Assembly (NCBI GenBank): GCA_023052935.1
Contig: CM041298.1
Location: forward strand, 22,992,692-23,056,691
Origin: Piezodorus guildinii
Lineage: Eukaryota > Arthropoda > Insecta > Hemiptera > Pentatomidae
Direction: 5' to 3'
Length of the DNA: 64,000 nt
Shown here piece by piece: positions 50,973 through 61,410 of the stretch. A program made the translations under genes and the position numbers. A model generated the notes under the pieces. It saw only the letters and a list, made by a program, of their open reading frames with translations. It was not told the origin of the DNA and searched no databases. Within the stretch, counting starts at the first letter, position 1, and each line of letters opens with the position of its first letter.

Positions 50973-51567
50973 TTAATTGCCATACAGGTGATGGTGGATA
51001 ATCCCTAGGGAGTCCAAAATCACATTTTCTGCTAACACCGCAATATCTCCAATATCGACACCCAACTTCTTCCAAAAATCTCCTCCCGCTTCCAGGGATC
51101 GCTCCGCGAGACCCAAACCATAGACCTCTAACGGAGAACTTCTCTCGCTAAATGTCTCGCGGAACTTTTCTTTTAGGAAAGGGATGAATCTCTCGTAGAT
51201 TGCTCTCTTCTCCCTTTCCACTACACCTGCTTCATCGGGGTCATTAGTCTCATATCCAACGGTAGGGTCCAGGATCATTGCAGAAGTTCCGTTCTGCGTA
51301 CCTAACAGATCCGTCCGTATCAATGTAGTAGACCTCGTCAAAACAGGTGAAATCTTTTTCCCTGAGGAGTTTTGCTAACTCGTTCTTAACCCTGTGGTGC
51401 CGACGCGTGATGAGGAGGGAGTTGTTGGAGCAATTTCCCAGCACATGGGCTGGTGTTTCAGACTCTCTGCCACATTTGCGACAGAGGGACCCAACTTTCA
51501 GGGCATTGGACCATTCTGATGCTGAGAGAACTTGCTTCTCACATACATGTAATATATAACATAACAA
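50973..51567 (-). pseudogene. R2-like LINE C-terminus: CCHC and endonuclease-like region
   Basis: Minus strand. The upstream frame (51567-51290) gives LCRKCGRESETPAHVLGNCS, the CCHC zinc motif, then RRHHRVKNELAKLLREK and VYYIDTDGSVRYA. After a frameshift near 51280 the downstream frame gives SAMILDPTVGYETNDPDEAG, VVEREKRAIYERFIPFLKEK, then LEVYGLGLAERSLEAGGDFW and DSLGIIHHHLYG. In R2-type elements this order (CCHC, then a restriction-like endonuclease with conserved D-P and K/E residues) forms the C-terminal DNA-cutting region. The RT itself is absent. The assignment comes from motif order; the exact clade is uncertain. Confidence 0.6.
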
Positions 51568-51639
51568 GAATATAAAATAATCTCACCATCATTCTTGTTT
51601 TTTGTTTGGTCCTTAAATATACAAAATTACCGGAGTTAA

Positions 51640-52200
51640 TATTATCCGTTTTTTTAAAAAGTGTAAAACTACTTTATTCTTTATTTTATTTTATTTTTTA
51701 ATTTTTCAGAATTTTTTTCTTAATATTACACACTTAAATAAGCACATCTTAGCTTCCTTTTGTTTATTATTTATTTTATTTCATAATTGTTAACATAATT
51801 TATCCACGTTTCGGGGTTCTTTCCCCATTCTCAAGATATTATGTGCTTATCTAAAAGTATTATTAATATTTATTTCTTCAAATTTGATGAATTGTTGGTC
51901 ATATGGTTGGTGCTAATTTCCATATTTAAATTTAGTTTCTTTTCTTTTTTAATTTTTCAGGAATTTTTTCTTAATATTACGCACTTAAATAAGCACACCT
52001 TAACTTTCTTTTGTTAATTATTTATTTTATTTCATAATTGTTTACATCATTTATCAACGTTTCGGGCACATAATATCTTAAGAATGGGGAAAGAACACCG
52101 AAACGTTGATAAATGATGTAAACAATTATGAAATGAAATAAATAATTAACAAAAGGAAGTTAAGGTGTGCTTATTTAAGTGTTTAATTTATTCTTTATAT
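51640..52200. mobile_element. Family C copies with a near-perfect palindrome (C2)
   Basis: It contains ATTACACACTTAAATAAGC, TTCCTTTTGTT-ATTATTTA and AACGTTTCGGGGTTCTTTCC at 51806. The block then repeats (51975 onward) and turns around at 52060-52105 (AACGTTTCGGGCACATAATA then AAGAACACCGAAACGTTGAT). The strands at 51990-52063 and 52100-52185 are inverted copies. Resembles paired Penelope-like terminal repeats. Confidence 0.55.
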
Positions 52201-52730
52201 TATTTTCACTTTCCTAAATATGAAATATATATATATACATACAGAATAGGAAACTATTTATGCACAAGCTTTCAACACCTTTTAAAGTTTTCATAACGAC
52301 GAAATCCCACAGGATGATCAATGAGAATGTATATATGTTGTCAATACAAGAGTAGCTCAAGAAAAAAGCAATTTATTCAATAAAAAATCTGGTGCGGGCA
52401 ACACACGACTTTCACTTACCTCCATTTTTAAAATCAATGGAAGAATTTTTAAATACAGTTAAAGATAAAAATACGTGAAACTATTAAAGAATTAATTAAA
52501 TCGAATTTATATAGAAACATTTGTTTTATTAAAAAATCTATTATATTGTTATCTCAAATAATCAGTTAGTTTTATCTTCTTTTCATCACTCTCTATTATC
52601 TTTTAAAAGCTTGATAATATTTTTTCTAAAATCTTTAGCTTTCCAACGTTATATCATACATGTATATTACTGCTCTTATGTTAAAAAACAAAAAATTTCA
52701 TTAAAAATATATTTTTTCCTTTAGTTGAGT

Positions 52731-53035
52731 TAGGGAGCGGCGTGGTCTAGTGGATAGAGCACTAGTCTGCTGTGCTCCGGGTCCTGGGTTCGAATCCCGG
52801 CTGTGGCAGAAATATTATTTATTCTGTTAATTCAGTCGGGGGGCGACCCTAGGGTATGGAGACCCTCCTGGGGCAGACCCAGCCTCTATAAAGTGGGTAC
52901 CCAAATTAATTGGGGAAAAACCTGGCGGCTGAGCGTGATTAAGGCCTAATCACCTCATTGCACTGCCGTTGACCTAGAAACAGTACGAATCTCTATATGT
53001 ACTGAGCCCAAGACCCTTCATGGGTTGTAGTGGTA

Positions 53036-53063
<28 letters not shown>
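52731..53063 (+). mobile_element. tRNA-derived SINE2, complete, poly(T) tail
   Basis: The tRNA-like head at 52734-52807 has A-box TGGTCTAGTGG and B-box GGTTCGAATCC, with a good T-arm (CTGGGTTCGAATCCCGG). The body is CGACCCTAGGGTATGGAGAC, CAGACCCAGCCTCTATAAAG and TATGTACTGAGCCCAAGACC. It ends in T(24+) on the same strand as the promoter boxes. TTTAGTTGAGT at 52720-52730 and 53064-53074 is the target duplication. Confidence 0.85.
52734..52807 (+). promoter_or_regulatory. Pol III A-box and B-box of SINE2
   Basis: TGGTCTAGTGG (A-box type) and GGTTCGAATCC (perfect B-box) are about 40 bases apart, with a cytosine-tailed GGCTGTGGCAG after it. The two ends do not pair as an acceptor stem, so it is a SINE head and not a working tRNA gene. 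Confidence 0.75.
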
Positions 53064-53066
<3 letters not shown>

Positions 53067-53956
53067 AGTTGAGTATCAAATCCATTCAATTTATAAATTT
53101 ACCTGTATTTTATCAGTGGTAACAAGATAATATAGTTATTTTTATAGAATCTACAAAATTAAAGGTATCTTAGAAAAAGAAAATTTAAAATATCGACAAT
53201 TAAGCCCTGTCAGACCATTTTGTCCGAATGAAACCTAAATTATATTAAAGCCCATTAAATTTTACATCGATATAGCGAGTTTAATCAAGAATCGTTCGAG
53301 AAAATCGAAAAATTTGCAAAATGCATGGTATAAAGTGGCTCTTCTGGTAAGCTCATTTTTATGAAAAAAGTTTTGTTACGTCCTGGCCGTATATTTGTCT
53401 TAAATATGAAATTTCAGTTTCATAGGACTTACCGGCTTCCACCCGGGAGTTACCACATACACACACACACACACAAACACACTCACCCAGACCATTTTGC
53501 GGGACTTGGTTATTTGGACTCAGGGGACCCTAAAATGTGTATTTCCGTTGAAAACTGGAATTCGAAAATTTTCACTATCGCAATACTTTCTCTTAGTATA
53601 TATAGCAAGTGAAAGTAAAAAGTCTACAATTACGTACAAAGATACATAAATACTTCAGCAGCTGAAGTAAAGAAAATCAATTTATAACAATTCCTAAATA
53701 CATTAATTAAATACGCTCTATAGGGGATACGCGATCTTACATAACCGTGCATTCTACCTTCATTCCCTCCCTTTTAAATATTCCATAATACAGAGCCTTC
53801 CAGAATCGTGAGGCGAAAAAATTTCATTATTATTTTAATAAGGTGAATTCTCTTTAAATATTTATGACCTTTTTAACCATTAATAATAATGATGAGGAAG
53901 ATGGTTGGGGGTGCGGTCATAAATTAAAACCACACAATTAAAAATAAGAGTTATTT

Positions 53957-54002
53957 TTATTATGTGCCGACGTTTCGGCCTACAATGTGGGCCTTCATCA
54001 GG
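53957..54002 (-). ncRNA. Hammerhead-like motif of the Penelope-like element
   Basis: Minus strand: CTGATGA (54001-53995), A, the hairpin GGCC-CACATTGTA-GGCC, then GAAACGTCGGCAC. It lies about 1 kb after the stop codon and 75 bases before the element's end. One extra base precedes helix II relative to a standard hammerhead. Confidence 0.4.
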
Positions 54003-55032
54003 GCTAAAAGAAACAAGATAACAACCAATGTAATTAGACTTAATAATGCGTTAGGTATATAATAATAATATGACAGTAATAAATTATGGGAACATAAATA
54101 ATATTAAATGTAAAATGATAATAAGATGACAGTTATAAAGTATGGAAATAAACAAAATTAAGATGATAGTTATAAAGTATGGAAGTAAACATAATTGAGA
54201 TGATAATATTGTAATGAGAATATATAAATAGAGACTCAGTAAATGAAAAAAAAAAAAAAAAATGATAAAGGAAAAATATGTGAACAATTAAAATTTTAAA
54301 TATTAACAATTATGAGTTGATATATGACGGTAATATATTAAAAACATAGTTAAGAGTATAGGTAATATATAAAAAAATATAGTCATTACAAAAGAGAAAC
54401 AGTATGAATAAAAAATAATAATTTAAATTTTAAAATAACGTAATATTAAACTAATAATTATATGTCAGGATATGTAATGGAGAAATATATGAGTATGGAA
54501 AGGGGGAGAAAGAAATGGGCGATGAAAAAAGACCCTTATAAATAAGAAAAAATACATACATGACGTGCAAGCGTTGCCTACGAAGTGATGTTTCTCAGTT
54601 TAAAAAAACGCTCATTGCGTGGAACGGAAAATATGAGAACTAGAATGTCCGTTAGGAAAATTCCAAGAAGCTAAGTTATGTTTACTGATTCGATTGTTAA
54701 AAAATAGCCAAAAGTCATTACTTGAGAGTACTTGAGTTATTACTTATGAGTATTTGATAAAATTGTAAGAAATAGTGACGAGGTAAAGATTAAAAGATTT
54801 TAAGTAATAACGGATGACGATAATAAATGATGAATGATGATAAGGTAATAACGAATGACGATAAGGAGCTGTCGAAGGAAATGATAAATAAACAGTAATC
54901 TAGTAGGTAAACAAATAAATAAATAAAAAAGGGGAGTACGAAAATTAAATAAATATATAAATAAAAAATTGATAATAAATAAATAAAAATAAAATTATGA
55001 AGAGATGATCAGGTGGTTGTTTAAAAAATGAG

Positions 55033-55953
55033 CTAGGGATGCTTTATTAAATTTAATATTTGGGAATAAGCTAGTGACAAGTTATGTTTGTCAGTCTTTT
55101 GATTAACAGGAAGGGGTTCTAGTTGTATGTAAATGCATTCTGTAATGAGTCGTTTGTCATGGTTGGGAACAGTGGCAAGAATGGATGTTTTATCAAAATC
55201 AAAGGAATGGTTAAGGGTTAAGGAATGTTCTGAAAGTTTTGAAGCGGTAGAATTTTTAGAGGAAATTGTATATTTGTGTCGGGTGATGCGATCTTTGAGA
55301 AGGTTTTTGGTTTCACCAATATAGGCAGAGTTGCAATTAGGAGTTCCGCAAGGGACTCTATAAACAATTATTGAACGGTGGTCTGTTGGTATACTGTCTT
55401 TAAGTCGGCTGTAAATATTGGAGAGTTTGTAGTGGGATTTTAAAGCAAGTCTGAGGTTTGGATAGAAGGATTTTAATGATTTTTTAATTTTTTCTGAAAG
55501 AGAGGGAATGTAAGGTACGGATCTATATAAGAGAGTTGGTGGTGATGATGGAGTAGAAAGAGAGGTTAATTGAGGTTGAGACTGATTTCTGTAGTTATTT
55601 ATAAGTTTGTTTATGATCACGGTAGGGAAGTTATTGGCCAGGAGAATTGTCTTTATGCGGTTAATGTTGATGTCGTGGAAACGGGGATCGGAAAGGAAAA
55701 GGCTTCGGTGTATAAGATTTTTAGCAACGTTAATTTTTTGATGATGGGGATGTTGGGAATAAAAGTTTAATAGTCTGCCAGAGTAAGTCGGTTTTGTGTA
55801 CCAGTCAGTGGATATTGTGTTATTAGGGTTTCTAATGATGAGGAGGTCAAGAAATGGGAGGGAATTGTTAGTTTCGGATTCAGCGGTTACCGACAGACAA
55901 TTCTCCTGAGTAAGATCATCTAATTTCTCTACGGTCAACAAAACTCCATCATT
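55033..55953 (-). CDS. Penelope-like protein C-terminus with GIY-YIG endonuclease
   Basis: Penelope-like elements use an RT related to telomerase and a GIY-YIG nuclease that nicks the target. The frame is open from the truncation point at 55953. Residues ~30-130 are the RT thumb region typical of the group (NNSLPFLDLLIIRNPNNTIS, TDWYTKPTYSGRLLNFYSQH, HHQKINVAKNLIHRSLFLS). Residues ~200-270 are the nuclease: IIVYRVPCGTPNCNSAYIGE, TKNLLKDRITRHKY, SKLSEHSLTLNHSFDFD, with the YIG, the conserved Arg, a CX5C-like cysteine pair and the downstream His. The stop is at 55033. The RT catalytic YVDD region is lost, but the nuclease half has no frameshift. Confidence 0.85.
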   Translation of the reverse strand, partial: NDGVLLTVEKLDDLTQENCLSVTAESETNNSLPFLDLLIIRNPNNTISTDWYTKPTYSGRLLNFYSQHPHHQKINVAKNLIHRSLFLSDPRFHDININRIKTILLANNFPTVIINKLINNYRNQSQPQLTSLSTPSSPPTLLYRSVPYIPSLSEKIKKSLKSFYPNLRLALKSHYKLSNIYSRLKDSIPTDHRSIIVYRVPCGTPNCNSAYIGETKNLLKDRITRHKYTISSKNSTASKLSEHSLTLNHSFDFDKTSILATVPNHDKRLITECIYIQLEPLPVNQKTDKHNLSLAYSQILNLIKHP

Positions 55954-55967
55954 ATTAATAATAATGA

Positions 55968-56287
55968 AGTCTGTACCCTTCCATAAATTATCTTGGAGAT
56001 AAATACTTTACTAATAATTAAATGATTATTAATTATACAAAATTATTAAATATATTAATGATAACCAGGTTCGATTTAACGAATAGCATAAAATGTCAAT
56101 AATAATTAATTCAGAAGATAGCTCTGCTTAGTAGGACGGAACAGAAACTTGATGGCGAAAAGTAAAACATTACTATTTTAGTTACTTCCGGGGCTAAAAA
56201 AAATCAGAGAGGTGCGCATAACACACCACAATCAGTTACATCCGGTATTAAAATCAATTTAAAAACTAAAAAATTAAGACAATGTAA
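55968..56287. other. Unassigned AT-rich sequence
   Basis: Flank of the Penelope-like insertion; no other feature is seen. Confidence 0.3.
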
Positions 56288-56910
56288 AAAAATCTGGTGA
56301 GCGCAACAAACGACTTTCACTTACCTTCGTTAGTAAAATCGATTTAAATAGTTTTTGTGTTTTATTAAATAATCTATTATATTATTATTTTTGATAATTA
56401 GTTATAGTTTTACCGACTTTTCATCACTTTCCATTAACTTTTACAATTATGGGTATAAGATAATAATCTTGCTATAATCTATAGATTTTCGACGGTATAT
56501 TATACGTCTGTATTACTGTTTTTATGTTTAAGAACACCAAAATTGCATCAAAAAAATATTTTTCTTTTCTCATTTAGTTGGATATCGCATTCGATCAAAA
56601 TATATCGTTATCCGTTTTTCATCAGTACTAAATAGTTGATATATTTATTTTTATAGATCCAACAAAAAAAAAGGGGTACTTTAGAGCAGGAAAATTTAAA
56701 TTATCGGCATTAAAGGCTTGTTAGACTATTTCGAACAGAATTTAACCTACATGATATTAAAGTCCAGTAAATTTTACATCGATATAGGGAGTTTATTCAA
56801 AATCTTTAGAGCTGTTTTTGAGAAAAACGTGAAAAGACGCAAAATTAATGGTATAAAGTGGCTCTTCTGGTTACCATATTTTGATGAAAAAGTCGCTGTA
56901 AAATCTCTTT
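56288..56910 (+). mobile_element. Family A copy A18, 3'-truncated
   Basis: The head AATCTGGTGAGCGCAACAAA and CGACTTTCACTTACCTTCG, then a body to GAAAAAGTCGCTGTAAAATC. The conserved TCTCGGGCGTATAG and everything after it is missing. Confidence 0.7.
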
Positions 56911-57215
56911 TTGCATCTGTTTTGGCCGAAATATTCTTATCTTATTGATATTTCGCTTGCTCAAAATTAAATTCAATCCCAAAAAATCCTAAAAAATCAC
57001 GTTGGCCCTTCGCCTTAAACTTATGAATCCTGTTCCCCTGTATTCTTTCACAGAATCCCACTTATTCCTGTTGAACAGATCCGCTACCTAGGACTCCATC
57101 TTGACAAACATCTTACTTAAAATCCTCACACTAGGCTGAAAAGACCATAAACTGCTCGCGGATACACAGCATTTACTTGACGTTCAAAAACTTCCCATCT
57201 ACTACAAAAAACTAA

Positions 57216-57985
57216 TATTTTCCGATTTTTATAAAGTGTAAAACTACTTTATTCTTTATTTTCTTTTTTAATTTTTCAGAAAGTTTTTCTTAATATTACA
57301 CACTTAAATAAGCACACATTATCTTCCTTTTGTTAATTATTTATTTCATTTCATAACTGTTTACATCATTTATTAACGTTTCAGGGTTCTTTTCCCGTTT
57401 TCAAGATATTATGTGCCCGAAACGTTGATAGATGTGAATGGTTGTGAAATAAAGTAGACGATTGGCAAAGGGAAGTTAAGATGTGCTCATTTAAGTGTTA
57501 ATATGAAGAAAAACTTAAAAAGAAAAATTAAAAAAGAAAATAAATCAATTTAAATTAGCACCAACCGTATGACCAATAATTCATTAAATTTGAAGAAAAA
57601 AATAGATTAACTTTTAGATAAGCACATTATATCTTGAGAATGGGGAAACAGTCCCGAAACGTTGATAGATGTGAATGGTTGTGAAATAAAGAGGACGATT
57701 GCAAGGGAAGTTAAGGTGTGCTCATTTAAGTGTTAATATTAAGAAATTTATCTCAATTATAGGTTGTAGTTTGTTTTTTTATTTGTTTTATTTATTGTAC
57801 ATATAATGATTTTTTTCTATTTTATGTATTTGACCTTATCGTTATTTTCTGTATATATTGTATGGATGTGGTCTACATATCTATTACTATTGTTCATTCT
57901 GAAACAGATTGTAATATTTCTAATAAATAAATATTAAAAAAAAAAAATATTAAGAAAAACTTCCAGAAATAAAAAAAATAAAAGA
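57216..57985. mobile_element. Family C insertion C3, itself carrying G3
   Basis: ACACTTAAATAAGCACAC, TTCCTTTTGTTAATTATTTA, then a turn-around at 57377-57424 (AACGTTTCAGGG ... CCCGAAACGTTGAT), and a further direct copy at 57600-57740 with GAATGGGGAAACAGTCCCGA and AACGTTGAT. It thus has the same inverted arrangement as C2. It is inserted in J9 with an AAACTAAT duplication. Confidence 0.6.
57747..57945 (+). mobile_element. Family G LINE 3' end G3 with TSD
   Basis: TTATCTCAATTATAGGTTGT to AATATTTCTAATAAATAAAT and poly(A). AATATTAAGAAA at 57735-57746 and 57946-57957 is the target duplication. It is nested inside C3, which is nested inside J9: three levels. Confidence 0.8.
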
Positions 57986-58818
57986 TAACAAACTAATTTA
58001 TATGGCCATTATTAGATCTATTCGGACATATGGTATTGAGCTATGAGGATTCACCAAACCATCAAATTCCTCCCACATCCAATCATTGCAATCCAAATCC
58101 TCCGAAAGATCCTAAATGCTCCATATTTTGTCACAAATAAAACTATCCATAAAGATCTGAATATCCATTAGTTGCAGGCTTAACCAGAATTAGATATACC
58201 GCCTTTAATTCCAAAATACCAGCCCACTCAAAACCGCTTGTCCGTATCCTCTCATCTCCATCTATTCTCTATAATCCTCTGAGGTGCCTGAAAAGACGTT
58301 GGCCTCGAGACCTGCTAAAGACATAAACATTGAAGTGCCACCCCTGGGTAGGTTGTTCACAATAGATTATCAAGCCAATTGTTACTTTCTTCACATTTAC
58401 TTGTTGTATTTGTACTTTCACTTACCTGTGTATGAAATATAAAGCAAGGGAGAGTATTGCGATCGTGAAAATTTTCGAATTCCAGTTTACAACGGAAATA
58501 CCCAAATAACAAGGTACCGAAAAAAGGTGTGTGTGCATGGTTAATCTAGCTCAAAAACGAAAAGTCGCAGGAACCTGAAATTTCACATTTAAGACAACTA
58601 TACGCCCGAGATGTTACTGCAGCTTTTTCATCGAAATCGGCTAACCAGAAGAGCCACTTTATACCATGCATTTAGCACCTTTTTACGATTTTCTCAAAAA
58701 CAGCTCTAACGATTTTGATTAAACTCTGTATATCGATGTAAAATTTGACGAGCTTTAATATGATGTTGATTTCATTCTGATTGAAATAGTCTGGCAAGGC
58801 TTAAATGCCGCATATTTT

Positions 58819-59104
58819 GTTTGTTTATTTATTTAACGTCACTTACTGTTACTATGGCTAGTCGTACGATGCTACAGTGGGAGTCCTAAATTTTGGCTAT
58901 CCAGGTTTTATTAGGATAGGGATCTTTAACGAGTACCTGACATCGCACAGGCTCGGGACCACCTTTTAACGTCCCCTCCAAAGGACGGGATAACTAAGGA
59001 TTTTTTACTCCCATTAAAAAATCATAGGATCACCTGCGGGTTTGAAACCGTGACCTTTGGCATAGGAGGCTGTTATGCTAGCCACCCAACTACAAGTGAT
59101 CCCA
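58819..59104 (-). mobile_element. SINE1, complete, with TSD
   Basis: Antisense tail TTTGTTTATTTATTTAACGT, body GATAGGGATCTTTAACGAGT and head CATAGGAGGCTGTTATGCTA (A-box antisense CCACCCAACTACA). CCGCATATTTT at 58808-58818 and 59105-59115 is the target duplication, made from A19 sequence. Confidence 0.88.
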
Positions 59105-59300
59105 CCGCATATTTTAAATTTTCCTTCTCTAAAGTACCTTTAATTTTGTAGATTTCAAAAAAGTTGGAACATCGTCTTATTAGCATTGATGAATAGCGAA
59201 CAAATATGCAAGTTGAGGGAATTTATAAACAGCTAAAGGAGAAAAGTGCAAACATGGCCTGTTTTTGATCACAAGTAAAGTAATATAGATGTATAATATA

Positions 59301-59475
59301 GAATAGAATAAAATAGAAAATAATTTTTATTCTGGGACTGGGTCCCCTAAGAATAACAGAACTGTACAATTTAAATATACAACATGTCTGGCCAACAGAC
59401 AGAAGGAACAGAATTAATTACTTATTACACAGATGGGTTAATTCGAGTGTTCATATCACACACGAATATCCACAT

Positions 59476-59545
<70 letters not shown>

Positions 59546-60605
59546 GTATATGATAAAATAAAATACAAACAGTTCTTGAAAAATATTGGGTTGAACAAAA
59601 TTAAAATTAAATTAAAATATAACAGCGTTTAAATAAAGAACATATGTTACTTTTCTTTCAAAGTGTGATATTAGGAACATAAGAATCACTGTATTTAAGC
59701 GTCTTTTTGGGATAATAAAAGATATTGGAAAAGTTGGGATTTGAATGAGGAGAGAGAAGCAGCATGGCGAAAATGAGTAGGTAGAGAATTCCCATAAATA
59801 GAGGAGCGGACCAGAAAGAAACGATCAAAATGTTTAGTTCTATGGGTAGGAAAGTAAAGGTCGGAATGGAGCGATCTTGTTTCAAGAGTGTGGACTGGAG
59901 ATTTAAACTGTAGGAGACTATGAATATATGGAGGGTGCTGGGATCTAATGATTTGGTAAAGGTATGATCCTAGGAAATATTGTCTGCGGATTCGGGGAAG
60001 GAGCCACTTTAACTCGCCGTAAAAATGGGTTACATGAGACCTCTTCGGAGTGCAGAGGACAAATCTTAAAAATATGTTCATGATGAGTTTTAGCCTGTCC
60101 TCAAGCATCGTTGGGAGGCCACCATATACTAAGCAGCAATAGTCAAAGTGGGGGAAAATAAGTGCGGATACAAGGAGATTACGGATGGAAAGTGGAAGAA
60201 GATGGCGGGAGTGATTGAAGTATTTCAGGGTACTTATTGTTCTTCGGGAAATTTGGGCAATATGGGGTTTCCATGAAAGGTTTGATCAATGGTAATACCC
60301 AGGTTTTTGACAGAGGAAGTGAAGGTGATTGGATGATCATTTAAGGTGAGACTCGGAAACGTGGTATAGGATCTGAGAAGGGAATTGGAACCAATTAGAA
60401 TGGCCTGAGTTTTCATAGGATTTAGCATTAGTTTATTGAAGGTTGCCCAGGCACAGATTTCATCCAGGTCTTCCTGAATATTAGGAAATGCTACTAGTGA
60501 ATCGGAAGGAGAGAAGGACAAATAGATCTGAAAATCGTCAGCGTATAGGTGGTGGGAACAGTGATGGATAGAGTTATATACCATTGGATAGCTATAGATT
60601 TTGGA
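59301..60605 (-). mobile_element. CR1/L2-like LINE E4, 5'-truncated
   Basis: The antisense 3' end is AATAGAATAAAATAGAAAAT and AATTTTTATTCTGGGACTGG, including an ATAGA-type repeat tail. The coding part extends to the RT YADD box at about 60590. It is inserted in A19. A (TA)n microsatellite (59483-59541) lies in the 3' UTR. Target duplication not resolved. Confidence 0.75.
59695..60605 (-). pseudogene. CR1/L2-like reverse transcriptase, C-terminal half (E4)
   Basis: The first frame (60605-60234) reads HHLYADDFQIYLSFSPSDSL with the catalytic YADD, DLDEICAWATFNKLMLNPMK, TQAILIGS and the thumb SSVKNLGITIDQTF. It is interrupted by a frameshift near 60260. The second frame (60108-59695) reads EDRLKLIMNIFLRFVLCTPK, RSHVTHFYGELKWLLPRIRR and RSSIYGNSLPTHFRHAASLS with FKSQLFQYLL at the end. 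This is the standard RT thumb and C-terminal arrangement of CR1/L2-type elements. The upstream catalytic aspartate and endonuclease are truncated away. Confidence 0.8.
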
Positions 60606-60885
60606 AAACAATTCATCAAATGAACGGAATTTTAAAGGTTAAAGGAGAGTGATGAAAAGCCGATAAAACTAACTGATTGTTGTAGATAAAAATATAATAG
60701 ATTATTTAATAAAACACGTATTTCTGTTGAAATTCAATTTAATTAATTCTTTGAAAATTTATTACTATCTTTATATGTATTTAAAAATTCTTAAATTGAT
60801 TTTAACAACAGAGGTAAGTGAAAGTCGTGTGTTGTGTGCACCAGATTTTTTTTTCTACACAGCAAATATTAATTAATAAATAAAA

Positions 60886-60950
60886 AAATTCTTTAAATCG
60901 ATTTTAACAACGGAGGTGTGTTTGAGTCGTGTGTTGGGCGCACCAGGTTT
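60886..60950 (-). mobile_element. Family A 5' end fragment
   Basis: TTCTTTAAATCGATTTTAAC, AACGGAGGTGTGTTTGAGTC and GTGTGTTGGGCGCACCAGG repeat the end of A19 about 100 bases downstream of it, in the same orientation. Confidence 0.65.
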
Positions 60951-61410
60951 TTTAAAAATATTATTGTTGTTATTAGTCCGAATCAGTGGTAAGACAATAA
61001 AAGAAGTTTCAGAACCATTAGAAGACGAGAAGGAAGTAATATAGAGAGGGGTTCCTAATGACCGACGCTCAGGGTCGAAGTTGGATTATTCTCAGCAACC
61101 AAAAACTAACAGCAAGTTATCATCTTGCTCCATTTTATCGCTCATTTCTTTCTTATTTTTTTCTCTTTTTTTATTGTTATAATTTTTTTATTTTTTTTTT
61201 TTTTTGATCACTTAACAAAAACTGTAACATTTCTCACATTCCCTCCTTTCTCCGAAGGGAAAGTCACGGCTAATGACTCGATTTCGGATCAACGGGTTCC
61301 ACTTTAGTCCTGGGAAACGTGGGCTTGAGAATTGTTTCAACACGGCGAAGAAATTGTAGAAGGTGAATGAACATTATCCCCGAAGTTCATGATATTTTTT
61401 AAAGTAACTT
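60951..61410. other. Unassigned, with two GC-richer patches
   Basis: 61010-61090 and 61240-61330 are more complex (ATGACCGACGCTCAGGGTCG, TCACGGCTAATGACTCGATT), separated by T-rich DNA. No frame or family recognised. Confidence 0.3.

Larger units (their letters stand above)
52384..53618 (+). mobile_element. Family A copy A17, split by SINE2
   Basis: The head AATCTGGTGCGGGCAACACA and CGACTTTCACTTACCTCC lead to TTTTTTCCTTTAGTTGAGT. After the SINE it resumes AGTTGAGTATCAAATCC and runs to TTAGTATATATAGCAAGTGA / AAGT. It contains an expanded (CA)n tract at 53459-53476. Without the SINE it is about 890 bp and very close to A16. Confidence 0.82.
53893..55953 (-). mobile_element. Penelope-like element P1, 5'-truncated, 14-bp TSD
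   Basis: ATTAATAATAATGA stands at 53879-53892 and 55954-55967. On the minus strand a 300-codon frame (RT thumb plus GIY-YIG) is followed by about 1 kb of AT-rich sequence. A hammerhead-like CTGATGA...GAAACGTCGG follows at 54001-53968, then about 75 final bases. The RT palm is missing by truncation. Confidence 0.85.
57010..58410 (+). mobile_element. Jockey-like LINE J9, split by family C
   Basis: The first part at 57010-57215 reads LIPVEQIRYLGLHLDKHLT-like coding, then ctgaaaagaccataaactgc with a frame break, ending at CAAAAAACTAAT. The second part starts at 57990 (ACTAATTTATATGGCCATTA) and gives RSIRTYGIELXGFTKPSN-like coding, SSHIQSLQ, ending PLRCLKRRWPRDLLKT-like at 58325. The 3' UTR is truncated at the next A copy. 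AAACTAAT on both sides marks the insertion of the C block. Confidence 0.7.
58416..60850 (-). mobile_element. Family A copy A19, split by SINE1 and a CR1/L2-like LINE
   Basis: The antisense terminus ACTTTCACTTACCTGTGTAT and AGTATTGCGATCGTGAAAAT starts it. Body landmarks (ACGCCCGAGATGTTAC, TGCATTTAGCACCTTTTTAC) follow. SINE1 interrupts at 58819-59104 and the LINE at about 59301-60605. AGGTTAAAGGAGAGTGATGA to AGAGGTAAGTGAAAGTCGTG and TGTTGTGTGCACCAGA end it. Confidence 0.78.

Noticed and set aside
52734..52807. Functional tRNA gene
   Set aside because: The B-box and T-arm are good, but the ends do not pair as an acceptor stem and the sequence continues into a SINE body with target duplication.
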